Both the position numbers and the translations under genes were made by a program. From assembly GCA_900539465.1 (NCBI GenBank), contig UQCF01000001.1, forward strand, positions 248,001 through 312,000: 64,000 bases of DNA, given 5' to 3'. Below are positions 1 to 8,029 of this stretch, piece after piece (position 1 is the stretch's first letter; every line of letters begins with the position of its first letter). The notes under the pieces were generated by a model, which saw only the letters and a program-made list of their open reading frames with translations, was not told the DNA's origin and ran no database searches. Origin of the DNA: an uncultured Ruminococcus sp. GTDB lineage: Bacteria; Bacillota; Clostridia; Oscillospirales; Acutalibacteraceae.

Positions 1-326
1 TCAAGGCGAATGTTTTCACTCTGCGCCTCTGAATATCTTGTCTGAAGCTCGTTTGCTTTGGTCTCAAGCTCGTCCAGAACAACTCTGCAATAAATAAGCG
101 AACCTGCGAGCAAAAGCAGCACTGCCGAAAGGCACATGACTTTAAGCGAAATGCGGCTCGAATATCTTGCCTCTTTTTTAAGTTCTTTTTTTGTTCGCGG
201 TTTTGCCTTAACGACATGGGGTTTAACGGGAACGGCTGTTTCTTCTGCCGCCGAGGAGGGTTTTCTGTTTTTAGTGTTATCGAATAAATCAAAATCATAT
301 GCGTATGCAAAATTATCGGCTGCCAT
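1..326 (-). CDS. ftsL: Cell division protein FtsL-like (C-terminus off the window edge)
   Basis: 108 codons are visible and the frame is still open at position 1. The protein has a charged cytoplasmic N-terminus (about residues 1-56, rich in Lys/Arg after 40), one membrane helix (about 60-80) and then the start of a coiled coil with Leu/Glu heptads. This is the FtsL/septum-initiator layout: a bitopic divisome protein that acts with FtsB and DivIC at the septum. The start ATG follows AGGAAGG by 6 bases, 16 bases after rsmH. The position directly after mraZ-rsmH is the classic place of ftsL. FtsL sequences are poorly conserved, so the call rests on topology and synteny. Confidence 0.8.
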   Translation of the reverse strand, partial: MAADNFAYAYDFDLFDNTKNRKPSSAAEETAVPVKPHVVKAKPRTKKELKKEARYSSRISLKVMCLSAVLLLLAGSLIYCRVVLDELETKANELQTRYSEAQSENIRL

Positions 327-342
327 AAAGTACCTTCCTCTC

Positions 343-1269
343 TTATTCTAAATTGATTTTTTCTATAATTCTGAGTTTTGCGCTTCTTGAACGCGGATTG
401 TTTTCTATCTCTTCTTTGCTCGGAGTAACCGCTTTAAGCGTTTTTCCGCGCGGCTTGCGTCCGCAGACGCACACCGGAAAATCCGGAGGGCAAATACAGC
501 CCTCGCAATATTTTTTGAATTTGTTTTTTACTATTCTGTACTCGAGCGAATGGAAAGTTATAACCGCGAGCCTTCCGCCGAGCGAAAGGCGGTCAAACAT
601 ATAATCCAGTGCGCTCTCAAGCTTTGTGAGCTCGCCGTTGACCTCTATTCTGAGTGCCTGAAAGGTTTTTCTTGCCGGGTGGCCGTCGCGCCTTGCGGCG
701 GCGGGAACGGCGTTTTTGACTATCTCGGCAAGCTCGAGTGTTGTTTCTATCGGTTTCTTTTCTCTTTCTTTAACAATACTTCTCGATATTGCCGGGGCAA
801 ATTTTTCGTCGCCGTAAGAAAAAAGGATTTTTTGAATTTGCTGCTGCGTAAGACTGTTCACAAGGTCATAAGCGCTTGTCCCCTCTTTGCTCATTCGCAT
901 ATCAAGCGGTGCGTCTTTGTGATATGAGAAGCCGCGCTCGTCGGTATCAAGCTGATACGAGCTTACGCCGAGATCCGCCATAATTCCGTCAACCTTGTCT
1001 ATGCCGAGGGAATCGAGCACCGAATTTATATTGACAAAATTGTCATGTACAACCGTAACATTTTTGCTGTCTTTAAATTTATCGCGGAGATTTTCTATCG
1101 CCTCCGGGTCCTGGTCAACGGCAATAAGTCTGCCGCTTTCAAGACTTTCGAGAAGCTTTGAGGAATGTCCACCTCCGCCTGCCGTGCAGTCAACGTATAT
1201 GCCGTTCGGTTTTACGTTAAGCGCATTCACCGTTTCATTGAGCAAAACGGATATATGATGAAATTCCAT
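343..1269 (-). CDS. rsmH: 16S rRNA (cytosine1402-N4)-methyltransferase RsmH
   Basis: 308 residues, full length for the family. It uses S-adenosylmethionine to methylate N4 of C1402 in the ribosomal P site. Visible: HHISVLLNE at the N-terminus, the SAM-binding loop VDCTAGGGGHS (about 26-36), DLGVSSYQLD, the FHSLEYR segment late in the protein, and the C-terminal NPRSRSAKLR signature. A cysteine cluster (CEGCICPPDFPVCVCG) precedes the C-terminus, as in many Firmicutes. GGGGAGG lies 7 bases before the ATG. It is the second gene of the mraZ-rsmH-ftsL operon. Confidence 0.97.
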   Translation of the reverse strand: MEFHHISVLLNETVNALNVKPNGIYVDCTAGGGGHSSKLLESLESGRLIAVDQDPEAIENLRDKFKDSKNVTVVHDNFVNINSVLDSLGIDKVDGIMADLGVSSYQLDTDERGFSYHKDAPLDMRMSKEGTSAYDLVNSLTQQQIQKILFSYGDEKFAPAISRSIVKEREKKPIETTLELAEIVKNAVPAAARRDGHPARKTFQALRIEVNGELTKLESALDYMFDRLSLGGRLAVITFHSLEYRIVKNKFKKYCEGCICPPDFPVCVCGRKPRGKTLKAVTPSKEEIENNPRSRSAKLRIIEKINLE

Positions 1270-1284
1270 AAACCGCCCTCCCCG

Positions 1285-1761
1285 TTAAAACAGCAAGCTT
1301 GTGATGAAGTTTTCGCCGGCTTCGCTGATGGTCAAATCTTCCTCTTCGTCATCTTCTGCGGCAGAGAGCTGTATGCCTCTGCCCATGCCGAGAATCTGCA
1401 CATTCTTTTTTATGCCGACCTTTTTGGCAAAGTTTTTGTTGATTGTTATTCTGCCCTGACCGTCAAGTCTTTGCTCTTCGACCATTTTATAAACTTCTTC
1501 GGTCATTTTGTGCTTTTCTATCGGGTCTTCTATCGCGTCTATTTTAGCCTGCGCAAATCGCATCCAGCCGTCGTAAGTACAAATTCTGATAACTCTCAAG
1601 CCCGGCACGCACACAACATAAACACATTCGTACTCGTCCTGTGCCCTTTCAAGCTGAGAGCGCAGCCTCGCAGGGACAGCCATGCGGCTTTTTTCGTCTA
1701 ACGTTCTTTTGAACGAACCGGTGAAAACAATGTCTCTTTTTATTCCGGTATTCTCTTCCAT
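1285..1761 (-). CDS. mraZ: Transcriptional regulator MraZ
   Basis: 158 residues starting MEENTG. MraZ is an AbrB-like DNA-binding protein that forms rings and controls its own division/cell-wall operon. The two SpoVT/AbrB-like repeats are visible, with the hallmarks LDEKSRMAVPARLR (first repeat) and LDGQGRITINKNF (second). A longer frame reaches 1800, but its first codon would overlap the -10 box of the promoter at 1799-1828, and the internal ATG at 1761 has a GGGGGAG ribosome site at a suitable distance. The C-terminal tail is acidic (DDEEEDL). First gene of the cluster. Confidence 0.95.
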   Translation of the reverse strand: MEENTGIKRDIVFTGSFKRTLDEKSRMAVPARLRSQLERAQDEYECVYVVCVPGLRVIRICTYDGWMRFAQAKIDAIEDPIEKHKMTEEVYKMVEEQRLDGQGRITINKNFAKKVGIKKNVQILGMGRGIQLSAAEDDEEEDLTISEAGENFITSLLF

Positions 1762-1798
1762 AATCCCCACAGCTCCCCCTTTCGTACCATTTTCCCAC

Positions 1799-1828
1799 AT
1801 TATACATCTAAACCACCCATGTTGTCAA
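1799..1828 (-). promoter_or_regulatory. Sigma-A promoter of mraZ-rsmH-ftsL
   Basis: TTGACA (1828-1823), an 18-base spacer and TATAAT (1804-1799) on the minus strand. Several TGGG/GTGG motifs in the spacer and just downstream could be MraZ boxes, but they do not show a clean 10-bp period. Confidence 0.85.
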
Positions 1829-1917
1829 TATAACCAACAAAAAAACTTCTATTTATCAAACAAAAAATGTTTCGATTTTTTGTGCAAAAGTCATATGGCT
1901 TTTTGGCATATATATTG

Positions 1918-1946
1918 TTGAAAACTTTATAAAAGAGTGCTATAAT
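1918..1946 (+). promoter_or_regulatory. Sigma-A promoter of the metallophosphoesterase gene
   Basis: TTGAAA (1918-1923), a 17-base spacer and a perfect TATAAT (1941-1946), about 85 bases before the ATG at 2031. It points away from the mraZ promoter, so this is a divergent intergenic region. Confidence 0.85.
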
Positions 1947-2030
1947 TTGTTAAAGCTCGGTAAGAGACGCCTAACGCCCAAAAGGACGGCGTTTCTGCCT
2001 TTAAACCTAATTTTAACGGAGGAAAGAAAC

Positions 2031-3512
2031 ATGAAAAAAACAGCCAAAAAAATTCTCTGCATTGTGCTGTGCCTCGCAATGCTTGCAACAACGGGCATAA
2101 TCACCGTTTTTGCAACAGATGACGGTGCCGCAGTGACAAGAATCACCTGCACTGTCAAAGGCGACACAAAATCGGAACGCGGCTTTTGCTGGTACACCGC
2201 AGAGAACACCGAAAGCCGGGTAAAAATTTTTGAAAACGGCCGTGATGTCAGCTCATCTTTAACTTTTGAGTATGAAGACGTAACCGAATGGGAAGGCAAC
2301 TATATGCACAAAGCAACCGTTTACGGTCTTGAAGCAGGCAAAAGCTACACCTACCTTGTCGGCAACGGCTCTGTATGGGGCACCGAGGGCAAATTCACAA
2401 CCGACGACGGCGACGACAAAGTAAGCTTTATATCCGTTGCAGACGTTCAGGCAAGCTCGGTAGAAAACTTCCGCAGAGCATCTTTGGTTGTGGACGCCGC
2501 ATTTAAAACATTGCCGAATGCAGACTTCCTTGTAAACCTCGGCGACTTCACAAACGACAGCACCAATGAGGAGTGGGACGGTTATTTCTCACAGTTTGAA
2601 AGACACAACACCGCAACCTCCCTTGCTCCCATCGCAGGCAACCATGACGGTCTCGGCGTATGGCACTGGTTTGACAATATGTTTAACCTTGACAAGAGCG
2701 AAAGTGTTCAGAACCTCAACGGAATTAACTATTCCTTTGATTACGGCAACGCTCACTTTGCTGTGCTTAATACCAACGACCTTTTATCAATGTCCGACGC
2801 ACAGCTCAACTGGCTTCGTAACGATATGAACAGCACCTCTGCCGACTGGAAAATTGCATTTATGCACAAATCACCCTATACGCTCGGCAAGGACGGCAAA
2901 TGGCCGGATGCTCTCTATCTTCAGCAGAGCCTCACAAAAGTGCTTGATGATTGCGGAGTTGACCTTGTTATGTCCGGTCACGACCATATGTATCTTCGCA
3001 CAAAGTCCCTCACAAACAACACAGTTGTTGATGACGGCGAAGGCGTAGCCTATGTGCTTGCAGGCACCGCAGGCACAAAGAGATACCAAATCCGTGAATT
3101 CTCTGTGAATACATACATGAAAAAAGATTTCATCGCAGCCATGACGGTTCAAAGAAACGGATATGCAAACTATTGGAACGGTGAGGACTACAACAGCACA
3201 GACCCCGCAAACGTAGGCGGCTGCTTCTCAACAGTCAGCATCGACGGCGGAAATCTCACTCTTAACGCATATGTTCTCAGTGATGAAACACAAACCCTTA
3301 AAAAGATAGACAGCTTCTCTCTTTCAAAGGATACCGGCAAAAACGTACCTACATTTGAGGGCGACAATTCAACATCAATTTTGGAGTACGGCATGAACAT
3401 TGTTCCCTCATTCCTGAACCTTGCAAAGTATGCGATCTTCAACTGGCTTGTAAGAACAATCATCTATCTTCCCAAAATTATTTATTACATTATTAAAGAC
3501 GGCACATTCTGA
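2031..3512 (+). CDS. Secreted purple-acid-phosphatase-like metallophosphoesterase
   Basis: 493 residues. The ATG at 2031 follows GGAGG by 7 bases and opens a signal peptide (Lys-rich start, hydrophobic core, cleavage probably near VFA); the frame is open from 1947 but those codons lie before the ribosome site. An N-terminal fibronectin-like purple-acid-phosphatase domain (about 35-130) is followed by a calcineurin-like phosphoesterase core with VADVQ, NLGDFTND, GNHDG, a later FMHKSPY and GHDHMY, which supply the two-metal ligands. The C-terminus has an amphipathic or hydrophobic stretch (about 455-490) that could tether it to the membrane. Likely role: release of phosphate from extracellular esters; substrate unknown. 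Monocistronic, with its own promoter and terminator. Confidence 0.9.
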   Translation: MKKTAKKILCIVLCLAMLATTGIITVFATDDGAAVTRITCTVKGDTKSERGFCWYTAENTESRVKIFENGRDVSSSLTFEYEDVTEWEGNYMHKATVYGLEAGKSYTYLVGNGSVWGTEGKFTTDDGDDKVSFISVADVQASSVENFRRASLVVDAAFKTLPNADFLVNLGDFTNDSTNEEWDGYFSQFERHNTATSLAPIAGNHDGLGVWHWFDNMFNLDKSESVQNLNGINYSFDYGNAHFAVLNTNDLLSMSDAQLNWLRNDMNSTSADWKIAFMHKSPYTLGKDGKWPDALYLQQSLTKVLDDCGVDLVMSGHDHMYLRTKSLTNNTVVDDGEGVAYVLAGTAGTKRYQIREFSVNTYMKKDFIAAMTVQRNGYANYWNGEDYNSTDPANVGGCFSTVSIDGGNLTLNAYVLSDETQTLKKIDSFSLSKDTGKNVPTFEGDNSTSILEYGMNIVPSFLNLAKYAIFNWLVRTIIYLPKIIYYIIKDGTF

Positions 3513-3525
3513 TATTTAACCGCAT

Positions 3526-3563
3526 AAAAAGCTTCGCAGATTTTAAGGTCTGCGAAGCTTTTT
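3526..3563 (+). terminator. Rho-independent terminator after the phosphoesterase gene
   Basis: A perfect 15-bp inverted repeat (3526-3540 with 3549-3563) around an 8-base loop, ending in a T-run, 13 bases after the stop codon. Confidence 0.9.
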
Positions 3564-3593
3564 CGTTTTCTCTGTTTTATTGAATTTGGGCAT

Positions 3594-3623
3594 AAAAAAG
3601 CACCCCGATTTCTCAGGGTGCTT
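3594..3623 (-). terminator. Hairpin terminator read on the minus strand
   Basis: AAGCACCC / GGGTGCTT stem (3599-3606 with 3616-3623) followed on the minus strand by a T-run. It would end transcripts from the small genes at 3.7-4.7 kb. The stretch 3624-3724 holds no supported gene; one 20-codon frame (3676-3738, minus) ends NGCNMGIAE and cannot be judged. Confidence 0.65.
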
Positions 3624-3724
3624 GATTCTTTAAAATTCGGGCGAGGTTTGCGAATCCTCTCCCTTACAAAACCGATTATTCCGCAATGCCCATGTTGCAC
3701 CCGTTTTTTCTCGGCTTTTGGTAT

Positions 3725-3904
3725 TTAATTTTTGCCATATTTGGGATCTAACCTACCAATGTAACTTTTTCTCTTTTCTGCTGAAAGTGGTATGTCACCG
3801 GTTGATTCTATTACATCAATACATATATGCTTTTTGGAATCAAATGCGCACAAAATCCCGTCTTCAGCTCTTTTAAAGTAAAATTTTTCATTTGGCATAA
3901 GCAT
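3725..3904 (-). CDS. Small protein of unknown function (59 aa)
   Basis: Starts MLMPNEKFYF and ends GRLDPKYGKN. It is hydrophilic, has two Cys and no membrane segment or known motif. The ribosome site (AAGG) is weak. A separate in-frame stretch of about 30 codons directly after the stop of the gene at 4005-4160, ending GKVIYSAE, has no start codon, so this interval may contain a frameshifted or decayed gene rather than one intact small gene. The base composition is visibly more AT-rich than that of the flanking genes. Confidence 0.35.
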   Translation of the reverse strand: MLMPNEKFYFKRAEDGILCAFDSKKHICIDVIESTGDIPLSAEKRKSYIGRLDPKYGKN

Positions 3905-4004
3905 CGCCTTATTCAGCAGAATAAATCACTTTTCCGCTTTCAATTTTATCAAGATTTTCGATTGTGGAACAGGCAAATAACCGATTTTTTTCGGTTTTTG
4001 ATAT

Positions 4005-4160
4005 TCAAATAGCGTCTTTCTTTTCAATTAACTGACGTTTAAATTTTTCAAAGCTTTCAACAGCCTCAGGTGTTGCTTTATCTGTCAAGAATGGATTTCC
4101 GTTATCATCAATATCATACCATTCTTTGTTAGTTATCCAATATGACTCGAGTTTTGTCAT
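4005..4160 (-). CDS. Small protein coupled to the HEXXH gene (51 aa)
   Basis: Starts MTKLESYWIT and ends IEKKDAI. It begins inside the stop codon of the upstream HEXXH gene (ATGA overlap), so translation is probably coupled. It is charged, with two Trp and an acidic middle (DIDDNGNP). My impression is that similar short proteins follow minor-head-protein genes in clostridial prophages; that is from memory and would need a search. A partner or immunity role is possible but not shown by the sequence. Confidence 0.55.
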   Translation of the reverse strand: MTKLESYWITNKEWYDIDDNGNPFLTDKATPEAVESFEKFKRQLIEKKDAI

Positions 4161-4729
4161 GGTGTCACCTTCTTCTTTAAAAGTTTTATTATTTCTTCTG
4201 TAAAGGCAGTCGGATCTGAATTATGTTTTGCAAGAATTTCCGAAATAAGCTCGTTTTTTCCGACTTCGAATGAATATGCAGAAATTTCTTTATAATAATC
4301 TAATATTTTCTTTGTCGACGGATATTGCCCATATATATTATAATACGCTTCTTTTGATATTTCAATAGCATTCATTTCTTTTCCTTTGGAAAAAACATGT
4401 CCATATTCGTGTGCGGCAATGTCGCATACATCTGATGATGCAAAGCATTTTTTATCACCGTTAATATTTTGAAGCGTTATTTCTCTATCTCTTTTTTCAA
4501 AAAGACTATCGTTTTCCGACTTTCGCGCTTTCCGCTCACTAAGCTTTGCTCGGTACTTTGCAATATTATCAGAGTCAAGACTTCCCTCCGACAGCCGCCT
4601 GTACCTTTGCACCATATTTTCAATATGCGCTCGGTTCAGCTCTTCATCACCGTATTTGTTGAGCCTGTTATCTGTATTTTCATACGCGTTTATATCTTCA
4701 AACTCGGGATAATAATGACGGCGGTGCAA
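4157..4729 (-). pseudogene. 5'-truncated HEXXH metallopeptidase-like protein, probably phage-derived
   Basis: 190 codons. There is no ATG and no ribosome site: the frame opens at a TTG two codons after an in-frame stop, so the 5' part of the gene is probably missing. The N-terminal half (tyrosine/charge rich, then a helical stretch with RYRRLSEGSLD and AKYRAKLSERK) resembles the C-terminal region of phage minor-head/SPP1 gp7-like proteins. The second half contains AAHEYGH, a HEXXH zinc-binding motif (His-Glu-Tyr-Gly-His), and a downstream helix with NELISEILAKH that may supply a third ligand. This suggests a capsid-linked effector or peptidase domain. It overlaps the 51-aa gene by 4 bases. 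Function is inferred only from the motif. Confidence 0.55.
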
Positions 4730-4743
4730 AAACTTTCAACACA

Positions 4744-4779
4744 CAAAAAGCCGTGAGAGCTTTATTGCCCTCACGGCTT
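4744..4779 (-). terminator. Terminator of the SGNH hydrolase gene
   Basis: AAGCCGTGAG / CTCACGGCTT stem (4770-4779 with 4748-4757) followed on the minus strand by a T-run, 18 bases after the stop codon at 4797. Confidence 0.85.
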
Positions 4780-4796
4780 GCCGCAGTAATATTTTG

Positions 4797-6227
4797 TTAT
4801 TTAATCACACAGTAATCTGCAAGCCTTTGCGCCGCCTCAGCCCTTGTTACAGTGTTGTTAAGCCCGAAAACGCCGAAATCTTTAACAATATTAAAAGCAA
4901 ATGTAAGCGTTTTGACCACCTTTGCAATGTTAAAGCTGCCGGCAGCCGAAAAACGCACAAGGCTTATTGCAAATTTAACGGCGCTTATTTTGCTGTCGGG
5001 AGAGAATCTGCCGTTGTCGGCCTTTAATATTCCGTTTGAATCCGCCCATACCGCCGCAGCAAGATATGCAGCGGTTGAATCAACATCATCAAACGAGACG
5101 TTAGAGCTGTCAACCTCCGGTCTGCCGGCAATGTTATAAAGAACCTGTGCATAAGCTGCCTTTGTCAATGCGGAATCGGGGCTGAACTGTGTATCAGATG
5201 TTCCGGCCATATAGCCTTTGCGATACATGAACTCTATACCGTCAAAATATTTTGAATCGGCAGCTACGTCGGTATAAGGGAAGTTTGCATCCGGCAAAGC
5301 GGCAAGTATTTTTTCGGCAATGTGCTTATGGCCCTCTGCATTCGGGTGGTATGTGTCGCAAATAGTTCCTGTTGTGTCTACAAATGTGTAGCCGTATTTC
5401 AAAGCACTCTCTTTCATGGGCTTGTTTGCCATATCAACAACAAGCTGACCGAGGTTGAGCGCCGTCTCGCCCGCCTCGCTTGCCGCGGAGTCCTCTTCAT
5501 TTTTAACGCCGTTGTCAAACATTCCTATAACGAGGAGCTTGACATCGGGGTTGAGTGCAAGAATATCCTCTATAACATAATTCCAGTTTTCAAAGAAATT
5601 TTCAAGTCCGTATTTAAGTGCTTTCGGAAGAACTCTGACAAGCTCCGGCATAGCGTCTGTAAACTGTGCGAGTTCAACTATTTTATCAAGCTTTTCACTC
5701 TCGATGCCGTGCTGCTTCAAAAGGTCTCTGAGCGCGGCAACATACTCGCCGCAAATGCCCTCTTCTTCCATAATATTGGCAATCACCCATGTGAGGTATG
5801 TGCCGAAATCGTTGCCGCCTACACCGAGAGTTATAAGGTCTGCCTCGGCAATTCCGCGGCGGTATTCGGGGATTCTGCTTTTCATAACCTCTGCGTCATG
5901 TGCATCGTGGAAAAGATAATCGTCGCCCTCATAATCGTCCTCAAGCATATAGCGCATTTCTATCGTCCTGAATCCCGGGCAAGCCATCGGTATAAACTCC
6001 GCACCGAGAGTATCGGCAACAATTGCGCCGTATGAACCGTCAACGCGCTTAAATTCGCAGTCGATATAAACAAGGTCGTTGTGACCTGCGGCAACACTGT
6101 CGCCCAAAAGGACATATTTGCCGTAGTCATAATATTTTTTGTTTTCGGCGGCGAAGCACATTACCGCGCTGAAAGCCAATATACACGCGAGAAGAATCGC
6201 AAGTGCTTTTTTAACAAACTTTTTCAT
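4797..6227 (-). CDS. Secreted SGNH/GDSL hydrolase with S-layer-homology repeats
   Basis: 476 residues: signal peptide (about 1-26), an SGNH esterase/lipase domain (about 35-325) and a C-terminal block of SLH-type repeats (about 328-476). Catalytic blocks are visible: LGDS (Ser about 44), VGGNDFG and DTYHPN (Asp/His of the triad). The SLH part has FxDVxxxxxx and FSPDSxxTKAxxAQ-type segments; the third repeat is degenerate but ends with TRAEAAQRLADY. SLH domains bind secondary cell-wall polymers, so the enzyme should sit on the cell surface and de-esterify a polysaccharide or lipid. GGGAGG precedes the ATG. Part of its middle is duplicated at 6426-6700. Confidence 0.92.
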   Translation of the reverse strand: MKKFVKKALAILLACILAFSAVMCFAAENKKYYDYGKYVLLGDSVAAGHNDLVYIDCEFKRVDGSYGAIVADTLGAEFIPMACPGFRTIEMRYMLEDDYEGDDYLFHDAHDAEVMKSRIPEYRRGIAEADLITLGVGGNDFGTYLTWVIANIMEEEGICGEYVAALRDLLKQHGIESEKLDKIVELAQFTDAMPELVRVLPKALKYGLENFFENWNYVIEDILALNPDVKLLVIGMFDNGVKNEEDSAASEAGETALNLGQLVVDMANKPMKESALKYGYTFVDTTGTICDTYHPNAEGHKHIAEKILAALPDANFPYTDVAADSKYFDGIEFMYRKGYMAGTSDTQFSPDSALTKAAYAQVLYNIAGRPEVDSSNVSFDDVDSTAAYLAAAVWADSNGILKADNGRFSPDSKISAVKFAISLVRFSAAGSFNIAKVVKTLTFAFNIVKDFGVFGLNNTVTRAEAAQRLADYCVIK

Positions 6228-6425
6228 TTTGGAACCTCCCGTAAAAGTTCATAGATTGTTCATATGTAAAAGTTATCACATATCTCCTCAAAAATCAATG
6301 CTTTGAACGAAAAAATATGCAAAAGCAGTATATTTTTTACGCTGATTTTCCATTACGGAAATCAGCTGTGATTAAATTATAAAAATAAAGCCGCCCGATA
6401 ACTCAAGCGACTTTCGGATTAACGG

Positions 6426-6700
6426 TTGTTTGCCATGTCAACAACAAGCTGACCGAGGTTGAGCGCCGTCTCGCCCGCCTCGCTTGCCGCGGAGTCCTCT
6501 TCATTTTTAACGCCGTTGTCAAACATTCCTACAACGAGGAGCTTAACATCGGGGTTGAGTACAAGAATATCCTCTATAACATAATTCCGGTTTTCAAAGA
6601 AATTTTCAAGGCCGTATTTAAGTGCTTTCGGAAGAACCCTGACAAGCTCCGGCATAGCGTCTGTAAGCTGTGCAAGTTCAACTATTTTATCAGGCTTTTC
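6426..6700 (-). pseudogene. 275-bp partial copy of the SGNH hydrolase gene
   Basis: Positions 6426-6700 align without gaps to 5422-5696, offset by exactly 1004 bp, with about 10 mismatches counted by eye. It holds only the middle of the hydrolase (from the DAMPELVRVL region to VVDMAN) and lacks signal peptide, catalytic Ser, Asp/His block and SLH repeats, so it cannot be functional. The preceding stretch 6228-6425 holds the upstream region of the intact gene (possible TTGATT, 17 bases, TAACTT) and nothing else that I recognise. 6701-6772 is empty. Confidence 0.9.
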
Positions 6701-6772
6701 TATTTAATTATTGATTTTCTTTCACGATATCAAATCCTGAATAAATACCGATAAACTATAAACACCGCTTCA

Positions 6773-8029
6773 TTAAAGCTGTTCTGCCGCTACGGCGAGC
6801 ATGAGTTTTATTCTGTTCTCCTGATTAACTTTTGTTGCACCGGGGTCATAGTCAATGCAAACAATATTTGCCTTCGGCTGAACTTCTTTAATGCGTCTGA
6901 CCATTCCTTTGCCCGATATGTGGTTTGGCAGGCAACCAAAAGGCTGTGTGCATACGATATTTTCATATCCATGCTCGGCAAGTTCAAGCATTTCGGCCGT
7001 CAAGAACCAGCCTTCGCCCATTTTGCAGCCGAAGTTTATTACAGGCTCGCACAATGCTCTGACATTGTCATGATACATCGGAGGAGTAAATGTCCCCTCT
7101 TCTTCGATTGATTCAATCATAATTTTTTCTATTGTTTTTACAAAAGCTTTTGCAATATCATATGCTTTAAGTTCCAAAATCGAGCCGCCGTAGAGCTTGT
7201 AATCCTGCCTTGTGTCCTCAATACAGTAAAGCAAAAATCCCATAAGCCCCGGCACCATAACTTCACAGCCTTGTGAAACCAAAAAATCCTCAAGATTATT
7301 ATTGGCAAGAGGAGAATACTTAACATAAATCTCACCCACAATGCCAACTTTTATGGCTTTGCGATTTATTCTGGGTATTGCAGCAAACTCTGCAATAATC
7401 TGCTTCATATTTTTTTTGATTGCGGGATTTGTAAGACTTTTTCCGTGTGAAAAATCTTCACTTAATTTATTTACCCACACATCAACAAGTGCCATACTGT
7501 CGCCTTTATTCTTTTCATAAGCTCTCGTCTGATTATTTAGATGCATCAGCAAATCACCGTATGCCACGGCACCCAAAGCTTTTGGTATCATATCAAGGGT
7601 AAAATTGAATCCGCTGCACTTTTCAAGCCCCGCAACATTAAGAGATATAATCGGCACATATCCGTAACCGGCCTTTTTAAATGCCTTTCTCATAAGGTTA
7701 AGGTAGTTTGAGGCTCGGCAGCCGCCTCCCGTCTGAGTGATAAGTGCGGCAACCTTGTGGGTATCATATTTTCCGCTGTCAAGAGCATCGATAAACTGAC
7801 CGATAACAAGGAGCGCAGGGTAACAGGTATCGTTATGAACATATTTAAGACCTGCATCTATTACGGCTCTGCCGGAATTTGTAAGATGTTCCATCTTGTA
7901 GCCCGCCTGAATAAAAACATTGCAAAGGAATTTAAAATGAATCGGGAGCATATCGGGCACGAGAATGGTGTGCGTCTTTTTCATCTCCGGGGTAAAGTCA
8001 ACGCGTTCAATAATATGTTTGTTATCCAT
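6773..8029 (-). CDS. 2-hydroxyacyl-CoA dehydratase D-component-like protein
   Basis: 418 residues, related to the 2-hydroxyglutaryl-CoA dehydratase subunit/activase-associated family. Visible: an N-terminal ILVPDMLPIHF segment, a cysteine in NDTCYPALLVIGQF, TGGGCRASNY, and a C-terminal CTQPFGCLPNHI; these Cys residues could bind an Fe-S cluster. The ATG overlaps the end of the upstream activator gene by 8 bases (ATGGATAA), so the pair is translationally coupled. In many Clostridia the two parts are one protein of about 1400 residues. No dehydratase A/B genes or acyl-CoA pathway genes lie nearby, so the substrate is unknown. Confidence 0.85.
   Translation of the reverse strand: MDNKHIIERVDFTPEMKKTHTILVPDMLPIHFKFLCNVFIQAGYKMEHLTNSGRAVIDAGLKYVHNDTCYPALLVIGQFIDALDSGKYDTHKVAALITQTGGGCRASNYLNLMRKAFKKAGYGYVPIISLNVAGLEKCSGFNFTLDMIPKALGAVAYGDLLMHLNNQTRAYEKNKGDSMALVDVWVNKLSEDFSHGKSLTNPAIKKNMKQIIAEFAAIPRINRKAIKVGIVGEIYVKYSPLANNNLEDFLVSQGCEVMVPGLMGFLLYCIEDTRQDYKLYGGSILELKAYDIAKAFVKTIEKIMIESIEEEGTFTPPMYHDNVRALCEPVINFGCKMGEGWFLTAEMLELAEHGYENIVCTQPFGCLPNHISGKGMVRRIKEVQPKANIVCIDYDPGATKVNQENRIKLMLAVAAEQL

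Noticed and set aside
1762..1800. N-terminal extension of mraZ to 1800
   Set aside because: The extra codons overlap the -10 box of a strong promoter; the ATG at 1761 has its own ribosome site.
1947..2030. Earlier start for the phosphoesterase
   Set aside because: It begins at the -10 box; the signal peptide and ribosome site place the start at 2031.
3485..3700. 71-codon minus-strand frame with VRERIRKPRPNF
   Set aside because: It runs across two terminator hairpins and has no ribosome site; probably non-coding.
5322..6035. 237-codon plus-strand frame
   Set aside because: It is the complement of the SGNH hydrolase gene; no ribosome site and no family resemblance.
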